Positions 54,001-62,801 of a stretch of DNA of 64,000 nt are shown here, one piece after another. The notes beneath the pieces were generated by a model, which saw only the letters and a list, made by a program, of their open reading frames with translations, made no database searches and was not told the DNA's origin. A program made the translations under genes and the position numbers. Source of the DNA: Serratia odorifera (GTDB lineage Bacteria; Pseudomonadota; Gammaproteobacteria; Enterobacterales; Enterobacteriaceae); assembly GCF_900635445.1 (NCBI RefSeq), contig NZ_LR134117.1:4278001-4342000 (forward strand), given 5' to 3'. How positions within the stretch are numbered: position 1 is the first letter of the stretch; every line of letters begins with the position of its first letter.

Positions 54001-55392
54001 ATGAATCTACCGCTCGTAATTAACGTGCTGGTTTTTGTCGCCCTCCTTTTGCTGTTGGCGCAAACTCGCCATAAGCAATGGAGCCTGGCAAAAAAAGTTC
54101 TGGTCGGTTTGATGGTTGGCGTGGTATTTGGCCTCGCATTGCAACTGATCTATGGCGCAGACAATCCATTACTGAAAGAATCTATCGGCTGGTTCAACAT
54201 CGTCGGTAACGGCTATGTGCAACTGCTGCAAATGATCGTTATGCCACTGGTGTTCGTCTCAATCCTGAGCGCCGTCGCCAAACTGCATAATGCGTCATCG
54301 TTGGGTAAAATCAGCGTGCTGACCATTGGCACACTGCTGTTTACCACGCTGATCGCCGCGTTGGTCGGGGTGCTGGTGACCAACCTGTTCGGCCTGACCG
54401 CCGAAGGACTGGTACAAGGTACGCAAGAAAGCGCGCGTTTGTCGGCAATTCAGAGCAACTATGTCGGTAAAGTGGCCGATCTGACGGTACCTCAGCTAAT
54501 ATTGTCGTTCGTGCCGAAGAACCCGTTTGCCGATCTGACCGGGGCCAGCCCAACCTCAATCATCAGCGTGGTGATCTTCGCTGCCTTCCTTGGCGTCGCC
54601 GCACTGCAATTGGTGAAAGACGATCAGGCCAAAGGCCAACGCGTTCTGAATGCCATTGACACGCTGCAGTCCTGGGTGATGAAACTGGTGCGTCTGGTGA
54701 TGAAACTGACCCCGTACGGCGTGATGGCGCTGATGACCAAAGTGGTCGCCGGTTCCAACATTCACGATATCATCAAGCTGGGCAGCTTTGTGGTCGCCTC
54801 CTATCTGGGGCTGGCGATCATGTTCGCGGTACACGCGCTGCTGCTGTCGTTCACCGGCGTTAATCCGGCCAAGTTCTTCCGCAAGGTCTGGCCGGTGATC
54901 ACCTTTGCCTTTACCAGCCGCTCCAGCGCCGCCAGTATCCCGCTTAACGTGGAAGCGCAAACGCGCCGTCTGGGTGTGCCAGAGTCGATTGCCAGCTTCT
55001 CCGCCTCGTTCGGTGCCACTATTGGCCAGAACGGCTGTGCCGGCCTGTATCCGGCCATGCTGGCGGTAATGGTTGCCCCTACCGTCGGTATCAACCCGCT
55101 GGATCCGTTATGGATCGCCACGCTGGTTGGCATCGTCACCCTCAGCTCCGCCGGCGTTGCTGGCGTGGGCGGCGGCGCGACCTTTGCCGCGCTAATCGTG
55201 CTGCCGGCAATGGGCCTGCCGGTGACGCTGGTCGCACTGCTGATTTCGGTTGAACCGCTGATCGACATGGGTCGTACCGCGTTGAACGTCAGTGGATCTA
55301 TGACCGCCGGCACCATTACCAGCCAGTTGATGAAGCAAACTGACAAAAGCATCATGAACAGCGAAGACGAAGCGGAACTGGTTCACCAGTAA
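54001..55392 (+). CDS. tcyP: L-cystine symporter TcyP (YdjN)
   Basis: A 463-residue dicarboxylate/amino-acid:cation symporter family protein, the same length as E. coli TcyP. It has about eight spans, the serine-rich loop AFTSRSSAASIPLN and the transport-site segment GAGVAGVGGGATFA-like SSAGVAGVGGGATFAALIVL. LISVEPLIDMGRTALNVSGS follows. TcyP imports cystine and related compounds. Upstream are a CRP site and a strong ribosome site (GGAGACACGGGG just ahead of the ATG). Confidence 0.94.
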   Translation: MNLPLVINVLVFVALLLLLAQTRHKQWSLAKKVLVGLMVGVVFGLALQLIYGADNPLLKESIGWFNIVGNGYVQLLQMIVMPLVFVSILSAVAKLHNASSLGKISVLTIGTLLFTTLIAALVGVLVTNLFGLTAEGLVQGTQESARLSAIQSNYVGKVADLTVPQLILSFVPKNPFADLTGASPTSIISVVIFAAFLGVAALQLVKDDQAKGQRVLNAIDTLQSWVMKLVRLVMKLTPYGVMALMTKVVAGSNIHDIIKLGSFVVASYLGLAIMFAVHALLLSFTGVNPAKFFRKVWPVITFAFTSRSSAASIPLNVEAQTRRLGVPESIASFSASFGATIGQNGCAGLYPAMLAVMVAPTVGINPLDPLWIATLVGIVTLSSAGVAGVGGGATFAALIVLPAMGLPVTLVALLISVEPLIDMGRTALNVSGSMTAGTITSQLMKQTDKSIMNSEDEAELVHQ

Positions 55393-55410
55393 CCTTGCCC
55401 GTAGCAATAA

Positions 55411-55437
55411 AAAACCGGCGATTACGCCGGTTTTTTT
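55411..55437. terminator. Terminator between convergent tcyP and kdgR
   Basis: AAAACCGGCG-ATTA-CGCCGGTTTT with further T: a ten-base perfect stem that can work for both strands. Confidence 0.92.
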
Positions 55438-55485
55438 ATGTCTGCCTGTCGCTCGTTGATCATCGGCGATGAGAGCATCGCACCG

Positions 55486-56277
55486 TCAGAACGGATAATC
55501 GTGATAACCCTGCTGTTGAGAGATAATACGCGCGGCGTTATGTAACTGCCGAACGTAATCGGATTTCGCATCTTCCGAAAAACGAATGGTCGGGAAGGAG
55601 ATGCTCAGCCCGGCAATCACCACGCCAAAACGGTCGAACACCGGTACCGCAATGCAACGCAGCCCTTCTTCCTGCTCTTCGATATCCTCGCCAAACCCTT
55701 GCGTGCGAACTTTATCCAGCACTGGCAACAGGTCCGCGGCGCTGGTAATGGTATGCGGGGTACTGCGGGTAAACTCCACCTGAGACAGAATATCGTTCAC
55801 CTCTGCACGGTCACGCCATGCCAGCAGCACCTTACCGATGGCGGTACTGTGCAACGGATTACGCCGGCCGATGCGCGAATACATGCGCAGATTATACAGG
55901 GAGTCGATTTTATGGATGTATACGATGCTGTCTTCATCCAGCGCACCCAGGTGAATGGTTTCACGGGTGTGGTTGGACAACTCACGCATCTGAATGTCGG
56001 CGCTGCGGATCAGATCGACATTTTGTAACGACTTGGCGCCCAGTTCGAACAGTTTGAGGGTAAGAGAATATTTTTCCGATTCTCCCTCCTGCGCTACATA
56101 ACCCAGCGACTTCATGGTTTGCAGGAAACGGTAGACGGTGCTTTTAGACATCATCACCCGCTGAGACAGTTCGGTAATGCCGATCTCGCGCTCCTCGCCC
56201 AGTGCTTGCAAGATACCGAACACCTTGAGCACCGATGAAACAGAATCCGGTTGTTTATCTAGATCTGCGTTAGCCAT
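55486..56277 (-). CDS. kdgR: IclR-family repressor KdgR
   Basis: KdgR represses pectin and uronate catabolism genes and is released by 2-keto-3-deoxygluconate. The 263-residue protein is nearly the E. coli sequence: MANADLDKQPDSVSSVLKVF, helix-turn-helix GITELSQRVMMSKSTVYRFL, and the effector domain with NLRMYSRIGRRNPLHSTAIG and EEQEEGLRCIAVPVFDRFGV. ATG 56277 fits the E. coli start; two extra codons upstream are possible. Likely acts on kduI-kduD in this window. Confidence 0.97.
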   Translation of the reverse strand: MANADLDKQPDSVSSVLKVFGILQALGEEREIGITELSQRVMMSKSTVYRFLQTMKSLGYVAQEGESEKYSLTLKLFELGAKSLQNVDLIRSADIQMRELSNHTRETIHLGALDEDSIVYIHKIDSLYNLRMYSRIGRRNPLHSTAIGKVLLAWRDRAEVNDILSQVEFTRSTPHTITSAADLLPVLDKVRTQGFGEDIEEQEEGLRCIAVPVFDRFGVVIAGLSISFPTIRFSEDAKSDYVRQLHNAARIISQQQGYHDYPF

Positions 56278-56480
56278 GGTCAATCCTACTCACCTATTTC
56301 TGTTTTAAGAAATTTGAACAAGGGTTTCAGTATAAGCGGAACAATCCGCGCTATGCAATGGATGCCAAGGAATAATCTGCTACTCATCGACGTTTACAAT
56401 TGTCGGATAAATGGCAGATGAATTCGGCAACAAAACTGTTAGCATGGTCACCTTCTCTGAGTTTAATAATTCTCCATACT

Positions 56481-57872
56481 ATGACGCGTTCCAGCACCGA
56501 CGGTTTACCCGTCCCACAGCGCTACGGGGCGATCTTGGCCATTGCTCTCGGCATTACCGTTTCCGTGCTCGATGGCGCGATCGCCAACGTTGCGCTACCG
56601 ACCATTGCCCGCGATCTCAACGCCAGCCCCGCCAGTTCAATCTGGATTGTCAATGCCTATCAGTTGGCGATTACCGTATCGTTGCTGTCGCTGGCTTCGC
56701 TGGGCGATTTGATTGGCTATCGGCGCATCTATCAGGCTGGCCTGCTGGTGTTCAGCATTACCTCGCTGTTTTGCGCCCTGTCCGATTCACTACTCAGCCT
56801 GACCATCGCCCGCGTATTGCAAGGCTTTGGTGCAGCGGCGATCATGAGCGTCAATACTGCGCTAATCCGTATTATTTATCCGCAGCGCTTTCTTGGCCGC
56901 GGCATCGGCATCAATTCGCTGATCGTCGCCTTCGCATCCGCCGCCGGTCCTACGGTGGCAGCGGCGATCCTGTCGCTGGCATCGTGGCAATGGCTGTTCG
57001 CCATTAACCTGCCGATTGGCATTGTCGCCTTGCTGCTGGGTATGCGTTATTTGCCGGCCAACGGCCAGAAGAGCCGCCAACAGCGCTTTGATCCGCTTAG
57101 CGCGGTGATGAACGCCTTGACGTTCGGTTTATTGATCACCGCCATCGGTGGCGTGGCGCAGGGGCAAAGCCCATGGCTGATTGCCGCCGAAATGGCGGCG
57201 CTGTTGCTGATTGGCTTTTTCTTCGTGCGCCGCCAGCTGCGCCAGGAATCTCCGCTGCTGCCGGTGGATTTGCTGCGTATCCCGATCTTTGCGCTGTCGA
57301 TGGGCACCTCCATTTGTTCGTTTGCCGCACAAATGCTGGCGATGGTGTCGCTGCCGTTTTTCCTGCAAGGCGCATTGGGGCGTGACGAAGTGGCTACCGG
57401 GTTATTGCTGACGCCGTGGCCGTTGGCGATTATCGTCATGGCGCCGCTGGCCGGACGCCTGGTGGAGCATATCCACGCCGGTCTGCTGGGCGGTATTGGG
57501 TTGTCGGTGTTCGCACTCGGGCTATTCCTGCTGGCACTGTTACCGCCGAACCCGCACGATCTGGACATTATCTGGCGCATGGCATTGTGCGGTGCAGGTT
57601 TTGGGTTATTCCAGTCACCAAACAACCACACCATTATTTCCTCCGCACCGCGCCACCGCAGCGGCGGCGCCAGCGGCATGCTGGGCACGGCACGCCTGCT
57701 GGGGCAAACGACCGGCGCTGCGCTGGTGGCGCTGATGTTCAACCTGTTCCCCACCAGCGGAACCCACGCGGCGTTGATTCTGGCCGGCAGCTTCGCCACC
57801 CTGGCCGCCATGGTCAGCTGTCTGCGCATCACGCAATCCCCCGCCGGCACGATTGAACCCAGCGCCAAATAG
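56481..57872 (+). CDS. yebQ: MFS transporter YebQ (DHA2, 14-TM type)
   Basis: A 463-residue drug:proton antiporter 2-type protein with motif A-like SLGDLIGYRRIY and motif C-like regions. It is colinear with E. coli YebQ (DGLPVPQRYGAILAIALGIT, LIRIIYPQRFLGRGIGINS, FGLFQSPNNHTIISSAP). The kdgR-yebQ-htpX order is the same. Substrate unknown. ATG 56481 (MTRSSTDGLP) is chosen by alignment; no strong ribosome site precedes it, so a start further upstream cannot be excluded. Confidence 0.9.
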   Translation: MTRSSTDGLPVPQRYGAILAIALGITVSVLDGAIANVALPTIARDLNASPASSIWIVNAYQLAITVSLLSLASLGDLIGYRRIYQAGLLVFSITSLFCALSDSLLSLTIARVLQGFGAAAIMSVNTALIRIIYPQRFLGRGIGINSLIVAFASAAGPTVAAAILSLASWQWLFAINLPIGIVALLLGMRYLPANGQKSRQQRFDPLSAVMNALTFGLLITAIGGVAQGQSPWLIAAEMAALLLIGFFFVRRQLRQESPLLPVDLLRIPIFALSMGTSICSFAAQMLAMVSLPFFLQGALGRDEVATGLLLTPWPLAIIVMAPLAGRLVEHIHAGLLGGIGLSVFALGLFLLALLPPNPHDLDIIWRMALCGAGFGLFQSPNNHTIISSAPRHRSGGASGMLGTARLLGQTTGAALVALMFNLFPTSGTHAALILAGSFATLAAMVSCLRITQSPAGTIEPSAK

Positions 57873-57880
57873 CAGGCATA

Positions 57881-57905
57881 AAAAACCCCGGTTAACCGGG
57901 GTTTT
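57881..57905. terminator. Terminator between convergent yebQ and htpX
   Basis: AAAACCCCGG-TTAA-CCGGGGTTTT: a perfect ten-base stem with A- and T-runs, eight bases after the yebQ stop. Confidence 0.92.
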
Positions 57906-57927
57906 CTGTTTACATGCTGGCTTGAGG

Positions 57928-58806
57928 CTACTTCAGGTATTGCCCGGAGCGCAGTGCTTCAATACGCTTGTCCAGCGGCGGGTGCGACATGAACAATTCG
58001 CTGAATGTCTTGGATTTACCGTTGATGCAGAATGCCATCATGCTACCCGCTTCCTGCGGTTCGTAGCTGGTTTTCAGCCGTTGCAATGCGGCAATCATTT
58101 TCTCGCGGCCGACCAGTTTGGCGGAGCCGGCATCAGCATAAAACTCACGGTGACGCGAGAACCACATGGTGATGATACTCGCCAAAATCCCGAACACCAG
58201 CTCCAGCACCATTGACACCGCGAAGTAGATCATCGGGTTGCCGTTGCTTTCGCCTTCCCCGTCTCGGTTGCCCAGGAAACCGGCAGCCACCTGCGCCAAC
58301 AGGCGGGAAATAAAGATCACGAAGGTGTTCACGATACCCTGGATCAAGGTCATGGTCACCATGTCGCCGTTGGCCACGTGGCTGATTTCGTGCGCGATAA
58401 CCGCTTCTGCTTCGTCACGGCTCATGTTTTGCAACAGGCCGGTGCTGACGGCAACCAACGAGGCATCGCGGCGTGCGCCAGTAGCAAATGCGTTGATATC
58501 CGGCGCATGATAGATAGCCACCTGCGGCATGGCAATGCCCGCCTGCTGCGACTGACGACGCACGGTTTCCAACAGCCAGTTTTCGGTTTCGTTACGCGGT
58601 TGTTCAATCACTTCCCCGCCGACGGAGCGCAGCGCCATCCATTTGGACATCAGCAGAGAAACGAACGCACCGCCGAAGCCGAACAGACCGGCCATGATCA
58701 TCAGGCCCTGAACGCTACTGGACTGGATTCCTGTCAGGCTGAGCACCAGCCCGAAAACCAACATCACCGCCAGGTTGGTGAGCAGGAACAGAGCTATACG
58801 CATCAT
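57928..58806 (-). CDS. htpX: Membrane metalloprotease HtpX
   Basis: HtpX is an M48 zinc protease that degrades misfolded inner-membrane proteins. The 292 residues show four predicted membrane spans, the zinc motif AVIAHEISHVANGD and the third ligand region SRHREFYADAGSA. Length matches E. coli (293 aa). In E. coli, transcription is raised by CpxR; GTAAA repeats exist upstream (about 58951-58962) but with unusual spacing. Confidence 0.96.
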   Translation of the reverse strand: MMRIALFLLTNLAVMLVFGLVLSLTGIQSSSVQGLMIMAGLFGFGGAFVSLLMSKWMALRSVGGEVIEQPRNETENWLLETVRRQSQQAGIAMPQVAIYHAPDINAFATGARRDASLVAVSTGLLQNMSRDEAEAVIAHEISHVANGDMVTMTLIQGIVNTFVIFISRLLAQVAAGFLGNRDGEGESNGNPMIYFAVSMVLELVFGILASIITMWFSRHREFYADAGSAKLVGREKMIAALQRLKTSYEPQEAGSMMAFCINGKSKTFSELFMSHPPLDKRIEALRSGQYLK

Positions 58807-59137
58807 AAAATGTTTACTTCCTCATAAATGTTAACAAAACGCTGCTTGGGATACCCAGATCGTATGGGCATCTGTCACAGTTTCAAGCGTTGTCCGCCAT
58901 TAACCCACTAAAAATACGAAACTTTACAAAAATGGCGCTTGCTGCCAGTTTCGTAAATTGTAAACGATTGTTGCGGATAACGGTGGGTTTTTATCGTGGT
59001 TCGCGAAAGTGACGTTTTGTTTGCACCAGGTACGCCATTAAGGATTGCCGGTTGAAAAATGCACATGGTGCATGAGATTGGCAACGGACTCACAACGATG
59101 AAATCATCCCTGCACCGCAACGCCTAATTTCAGCATT
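58807..59137. other. htpX upstream region
   Basis: About 330 bases between htpX and the prc terminator. It includes GTAAATTGTAAA (CpxR half-sites two bases apart rather than five), and a short inverted repeat GCAC-ATG-GTGC near 59058. No gene was recognised. Confidence 0.5.
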
Positions 59138-59163
59138 AAAAAACGCACCCGAAGGTGCGTTTT
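59138..59163 (-). terminator. Terminator after prc
   Basis: AAAACGCACC-CGAA-GGTGCGTTTT: a perfect stem with A- and T-runs, 20 bases after the prc stop. Confidence 0.9.
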
Positions 59164-59182
59164 ACTTTCTGCCAGCGCCGCG

Positions 59183-61231
59183 TTATTTGGCGGCGGCCGG
59201 TTGTGTGGCTGGCTGATCTTTCTCAAGATGAGACAGTTCCAACGCGATATGCACCGTTTCATCCAGGTACGGATCCGGTTCCTGGTAATCCTTCGGCAAG
59301 GCATCCAGCGATTTCAACGGTTTCTTGCCGGCACGCTCCAGGCGATCGTTAATACGCTGCAAGCGGGTCGCGTCATCGTCGTGGTTCTCTTTCTCGCGCT
59401 GGGCCAGATTGAGCGAAACAATGTTGCGTTTATCCTTCAGCGCCTTGTAATGGGCGATGTCTTGCGCGATGTACTGGAACTCTGGGTTTTTGGCGATGCG
59501 CTGCTGGTGATCCTTCAGCAGTTCAGGCACAAATGGCTTCATATCGCCGACCTTGGTATAGGTGGCGGCATTGATGCTGTCCCACGGCATGGCGTTGTCT
59601 TCAAAGCTTTCGCCGGTTTCCGCCGGATCGACGCCGGTTGGCATCAGGATATCAGGCGTGACGCCCTTACGCTGGGTACTGCCGCCGTCAACGCGGTAGA
59701 ACTTTTGAATAGTGTATTGCACCGAGCCCAGCGCCGGCCATTCAGGACGCAGCATCTGATCGTAAATACGGTTCAGTGAACGGTATTGCTGCACGGTGCC
59801 TTTACCAAACGTCGGCTCACCGACGATCAGCGCACGACCGTAGTCCTGCATTGCCGCAGCGAAAATCTCCGAAGCCGACGCGCTAAAGCGATCGACCAGC
59901 ACCACCAGCGGCCCTTTGTAGTAGGTCACGCCATCGGTGTCGGCGTCTTCACGAATTTTGCCGTTGTTGTCGCGCACCTGCACCACCGGGCCGCTCGGAA
60001 TAAACAGACCGGACAGCGAGACGGCTTCGGTCAGCGCGCCGCCGCCGTTGGTGCGCAGATCGATGATCACGCCCTTGACGTTCTGCTTGGCCATCTTCTG
60101 CAGCTGAACTTTGACGTCATCGGTCAGGCCAACGTAAAAGCCGGGGATATCCAGCACCGCAATCTTTTCCTTGCCGACGGTTTTGATGGTCATCTTCACC
60201 GCGCGGTCTTCCAGTCGAATGCGCTCACGGGTCAGGGTGACCACGCGCGTCTTGGTGCCCTTGCCGGCTGGCAGGATTTCCAGGCGCACCTTGCTGCCCT
60301 TCGGCCCCTTGATCAGTGAAACAACGTCGTCCAGACGCCAGCCGATGACGTCCACCATCCCTTTACCAGCCTGACCAACGCCGACAATCCGATCGCCAAC
60401 GGTGATCGATTTGCTCTTCGCCGCCGGGCCGCCCGGCACCATCGAATTGATCAGGGTGTAGTCGTCATCCATTTGCAATACCGCACCGATGCCTTCCAGC
60501 GACAGGCTCATTTCGGTATTAAACTGTTCGGTATTGCGTGGTGACAGATAGTTGGTATGCGGGTCGATTTCATGCGCAAAGGCATTCATCGCCAGTTGGA
60601 ACACGTCTTCGCTGTTGCTTTGCGTCAGGCGTTTGATGGCGAACTGATAGCGTTTGGTCAGCGTTTCGCGAATTTCCTTGTCGCTCTTGCCGGTCAGCTT
60701 GAGGTTCAACTGGTCATATTTGACCTTGGCATCCCACAGACGATCGAGTTCGGCTTTGTCTTTCGGCCACGGCGCTTTGCCACGGTCGATATCAATAGTG
60801 TCATTGCCGGTAAAGCTCATTGGCTTACCCAGCAACGACAAGGCATAGGTGTAACGCTCAAAGCGGCGTTTCTGCGCCAGATTAAACAGCGCGTAAGGCG
60901 TATCCAACTTACCGGTCTTCAGCTCGTCACCAAACGACTGGCGCTTATCGGCGAACTGCGCAACATCGGATGCCAGCAACACGTTGTGGCTGTAATCCAG
61001 CATGTTCAGATAGCGATCGAAGATCTTGCCGGAAAACTCGGCATCCAGGGCGAATTGCCGGTAATGGGAGCGAGTAAAGCGCGATGTTACGCGCTCACTC
61101 ACTGTTGCATGCTGTGGTTCCTGATGCAGCTGCGGCAGTTGGTCGATGCGGATGTTGGCGGTGTCCGCACCGTAACTGACGCCAGCCCACATCAAGGCAG
61201 CGACTGCCGTTAATCTGACTAATTTGTTCAT
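59183..61231 (-). CDS. prc: Tail-specific periplasmic protease Prc (Tsp)
   Basis: Prc processes FtsI and degrades MepS and SsrA-tagged periplasmic proteins. The 682-residue precursor has exactly the E. coli length. It has a signal peptide (LTAVAALMWAGVSYGA), a PDZ domain (LEGIGAVLQMDDDYTLINSM, SITVGDRIVGVG) and the S41 catalytic Ser in DRFSASASEIFAAA with the Lys in GEPTFGKGTVQQY. A C-terminal DUF3340 region ends QPAAAK. ATG 61231 matches E. coli; an earlier frame start at 61279 lacks conservation. proQ lies 19 bases upstream, as in E. coli. Confidence 0.97.
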   Translation of the reverse strand: MNKLVRLTAVAALMWAGVSYGADTANIRIDQLPQLHQEPQHATVSERVTSRFTRSHYRQFALDAEFSGKIFDRYLNMLDYSHNVLLASDVAQFADKRQSFGDELKTGKLDTPYALFNLAQKRRFERYTYALSLLGKPMSFTGNDTIDIDRGKAPWPKDKAELDRLWDAKVKYDQLNLKLTGKSDKEIRETLTKRYQFAIKRLTQSNSEDVFQLAMNAFAHEIDPHTNYLSPRNTEQFNTEMSLSLEGIGAVLQMDDDYTLINSMVPGGPAAKSKSITVGDRIVGVGQAGKGMVDVIGWRLDDVVSLIKGPKGSKVRLEILPAGKGTKTRVVTLTRERIRLEDRAVKMTIKTVGKEKIAVLDIPGFYVGLTDDVKVQLQKMAKQNVKGVIIDLRTNGGGALTEAVSLSGLFIPSGPVVQVRDNNGKIREDADTDGVTYYKGPLVVLVDRFSASASEIFAAAMQDYGRALIVGEPTFGKGTVQQYRSLNRIYDQMLRPEWPALGSVQYTIQKFYRVDGGSTQRKGVTPDILMPTGVDPAETGESFEDNAMPWDSINAATYTKVGDMKPFVPELLKDHQQRIAKNPEFQYIAQDIAHYKALKDKRNIVSLNLAQREKENHDDDATRLQRINDRLERAGKKPLKSLDALPKDYQEPDPYLDETVHIALELSHLEKDQPATQPAAAK

Positions 61232-61250
61232 GCCTTGGTTGGCCTCCGTA

Positions 61251-61961
61251 TCAGAACTGCAAGTGTTCTGCGCGCACAATCATCGCCAGACCGGAAGAGA
61301 GCTGCACACGTACGCCATCTTTAGCGATTTCGAGTACGGTAGCATCCATCGCGCTCTTACCTGCTCTGACTTTGATTTCCTGGCCAATTTGCAGTTTAGA
61401 GATATCCGTAACGGGCACATGAGGCTGCTGGTTTTCCTCTTTTGCGGCACGAGGTTGACGAGCTTGCTGCGGGCGAGTGTGTGGACGTGGCTTGCGGCCT
61501 TCCGGCGCAGCGCCGCCTTCACGACGAGCGGCAGGTTTTTTACCGGCTGGACGCGGACGACGAGGCTCAGCGGCAGCGGATTCACCGGCGGCTTCACGTT
61601 TTTTGGCGTTTTGTTCGGCACGCTGTGCCTGAACGCGCGCTTTGGCTTCTTCAAGCTGTTGGCGGGCATGGTCGACATGCTGCTGTTCGAGTTCGCCGCA
61701 CGGGTTACCGTCCAGATCAACACGCTGTGCGCCGACTTTGATGCCATACAGGTAACGCCAGCTAGAGGTATACAGGCGCAGTGCAGAACGCAATTGCGTC
61801 TTGCTCAGATTCTCTTCCCCCTGCACGCGCTCCACCAGATCCTGAAAAATACCGATTTTAAGCGGACGAGCTTCGCCTTCGGCGCTAAAGCAGAGCGGAA
61901 AGCGCTCGGCAAGAAAAGCAATAACTTCTTTACTAGAGTTCAACTTAGGTTGATTTTCCAT
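61251..61961 (-). CDS. proQ: RNA chaperone ProQ
   Basis: ProQ is a global RNA-binding protein that stabilises sRNAs and mRNA 3' ends. The 236 residues consist of a FinO-like N-domain (PLCFSAEGEARPLKIGIFQD, LRSALRLYTSSWRYL), a long basic Ala/Arg/Pro-rich linker (residues 110-180) and a Tudor-like C-domain (LQIGQEIKVRAGKSAMDATV). It is operonic with prc. Confidence 0.96.
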   Translation of the reverse strand: MENQPKLNSSKEVIAFLAERFPLCFSAEGEARPLKIGIFQDLVERVQGEENLSKTQLRSALRLYTSSWRYLYGIKVGAQRVDLDGNPCGELEQQHVDHARQQLEEAKARVQAQRAEQNAKKREAAGESAAAEPRRPRPAGKKPAARREGGAAPEGRKPRPHTRPQQARQPRAAKEENQQPHVPVTDISKLQIGQEIKVRAGKSAMDATVLEIAKDGVRVQLSSGLAMIVRAEHLQF

Positions 61962-62057
61962 GAAATTTCCTGATTACAACGGTGTTGCCAACAAGCCGCA
62001 GGCATGAACAGGCGCCATTATAATGACGCCATCGCTAAATGCCACGTTAACCGTAGA

Positions 62058-62555
62058 TCAACTTGCCGCTACAGTGACGTATTTCGCACAATTACACTGT
62101 TCCAGTTGCGCGCAAAGCCCCGCCACCACTGCTTTCAGGCCTAATTCGTCGTGCTCGTCGAACCGTTGATAAACTGTGCTGTCGATATCCAGCACGCCAA
62201 TCACCTGACCGCCAACCACCAGCGGCAGCACGATTTCGGCGTTGCTGGCGGCGTCGCAGGCGATATGGCCAGGAAACGCATGCACATCGCCGACGCGCTG
62301 AATGCGGTTTTCTGCTGCGGCGGTGCCACAGACCCCTTTGCCCAGCGGAATGCGCACACAGGCAATTTTTCCCTGGAACGGCCCGAGCACCAGCTGCTTG
62401 CCGTCCATCAGGTAAAATCCGGCCCAGTTGACGTCATCCAGCCGCTCATTGATCAGCGCACTGGCATTGGCAAGCGCCGCGATGAAATGGGTTTCGCCGT
62501 CAAGTAGCGCCACCAGATCGCGTTTGAATTCCGCGTAGAATTGTTCTTTTGTCAT
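62058..62555 (-). CDS. msrC: Free methionine-(R)-sulfoxide reductase
   Basis: MsrC (YebR) is a GAF-domain enzyme that reduces free Met-R-O. The 165 residues contain the three conserved cysteines: in ACVRIPLG, GVCGTAAAE (resolving) and IACDAASN (catalytic). Family stretches LDDVNWAGFYLMDG and VIGVLDIDS are present. Location next to proQ is as in E. coli. Confidence 0.94.
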   Translation of the reverse strand: MTKEQFYAEFKRDLVALLDGETHFIAALANASALINERLDDVNWAGFYLMDGKQLVLGPFQGKIACVRIPLGKGVCGTAAAENRIQRVGDVHAFPGHIACDAASNAEIVLPLVVGGQVIGVLDIDSTVYQRFDEHDELGLKAVVAGLCAQLEQCNCAKYVTVAAS

Positions 62556-62801
62556 GTAGTAACCATTAACACTCTGTAGATAGCCTTAAGCTCGAGGCTT
62601 AGCCCCTATAAAATAAGCATTAAATGCGTATAGTCACAAGGTTAATCATCTGTTGCTTCACAAAACCCTGCCCGACAGGGTATGTTTGCCAGCCAGAAAC
62701 CCCGTTTACCTGCTTTGCCACCTTCCTTTATAACACGATGGCAAAGACGGCGTTATTTTCCAGCTACGCTAAATAGACCTGCGGGCTAAAGAGCAGTTTT
62801 G

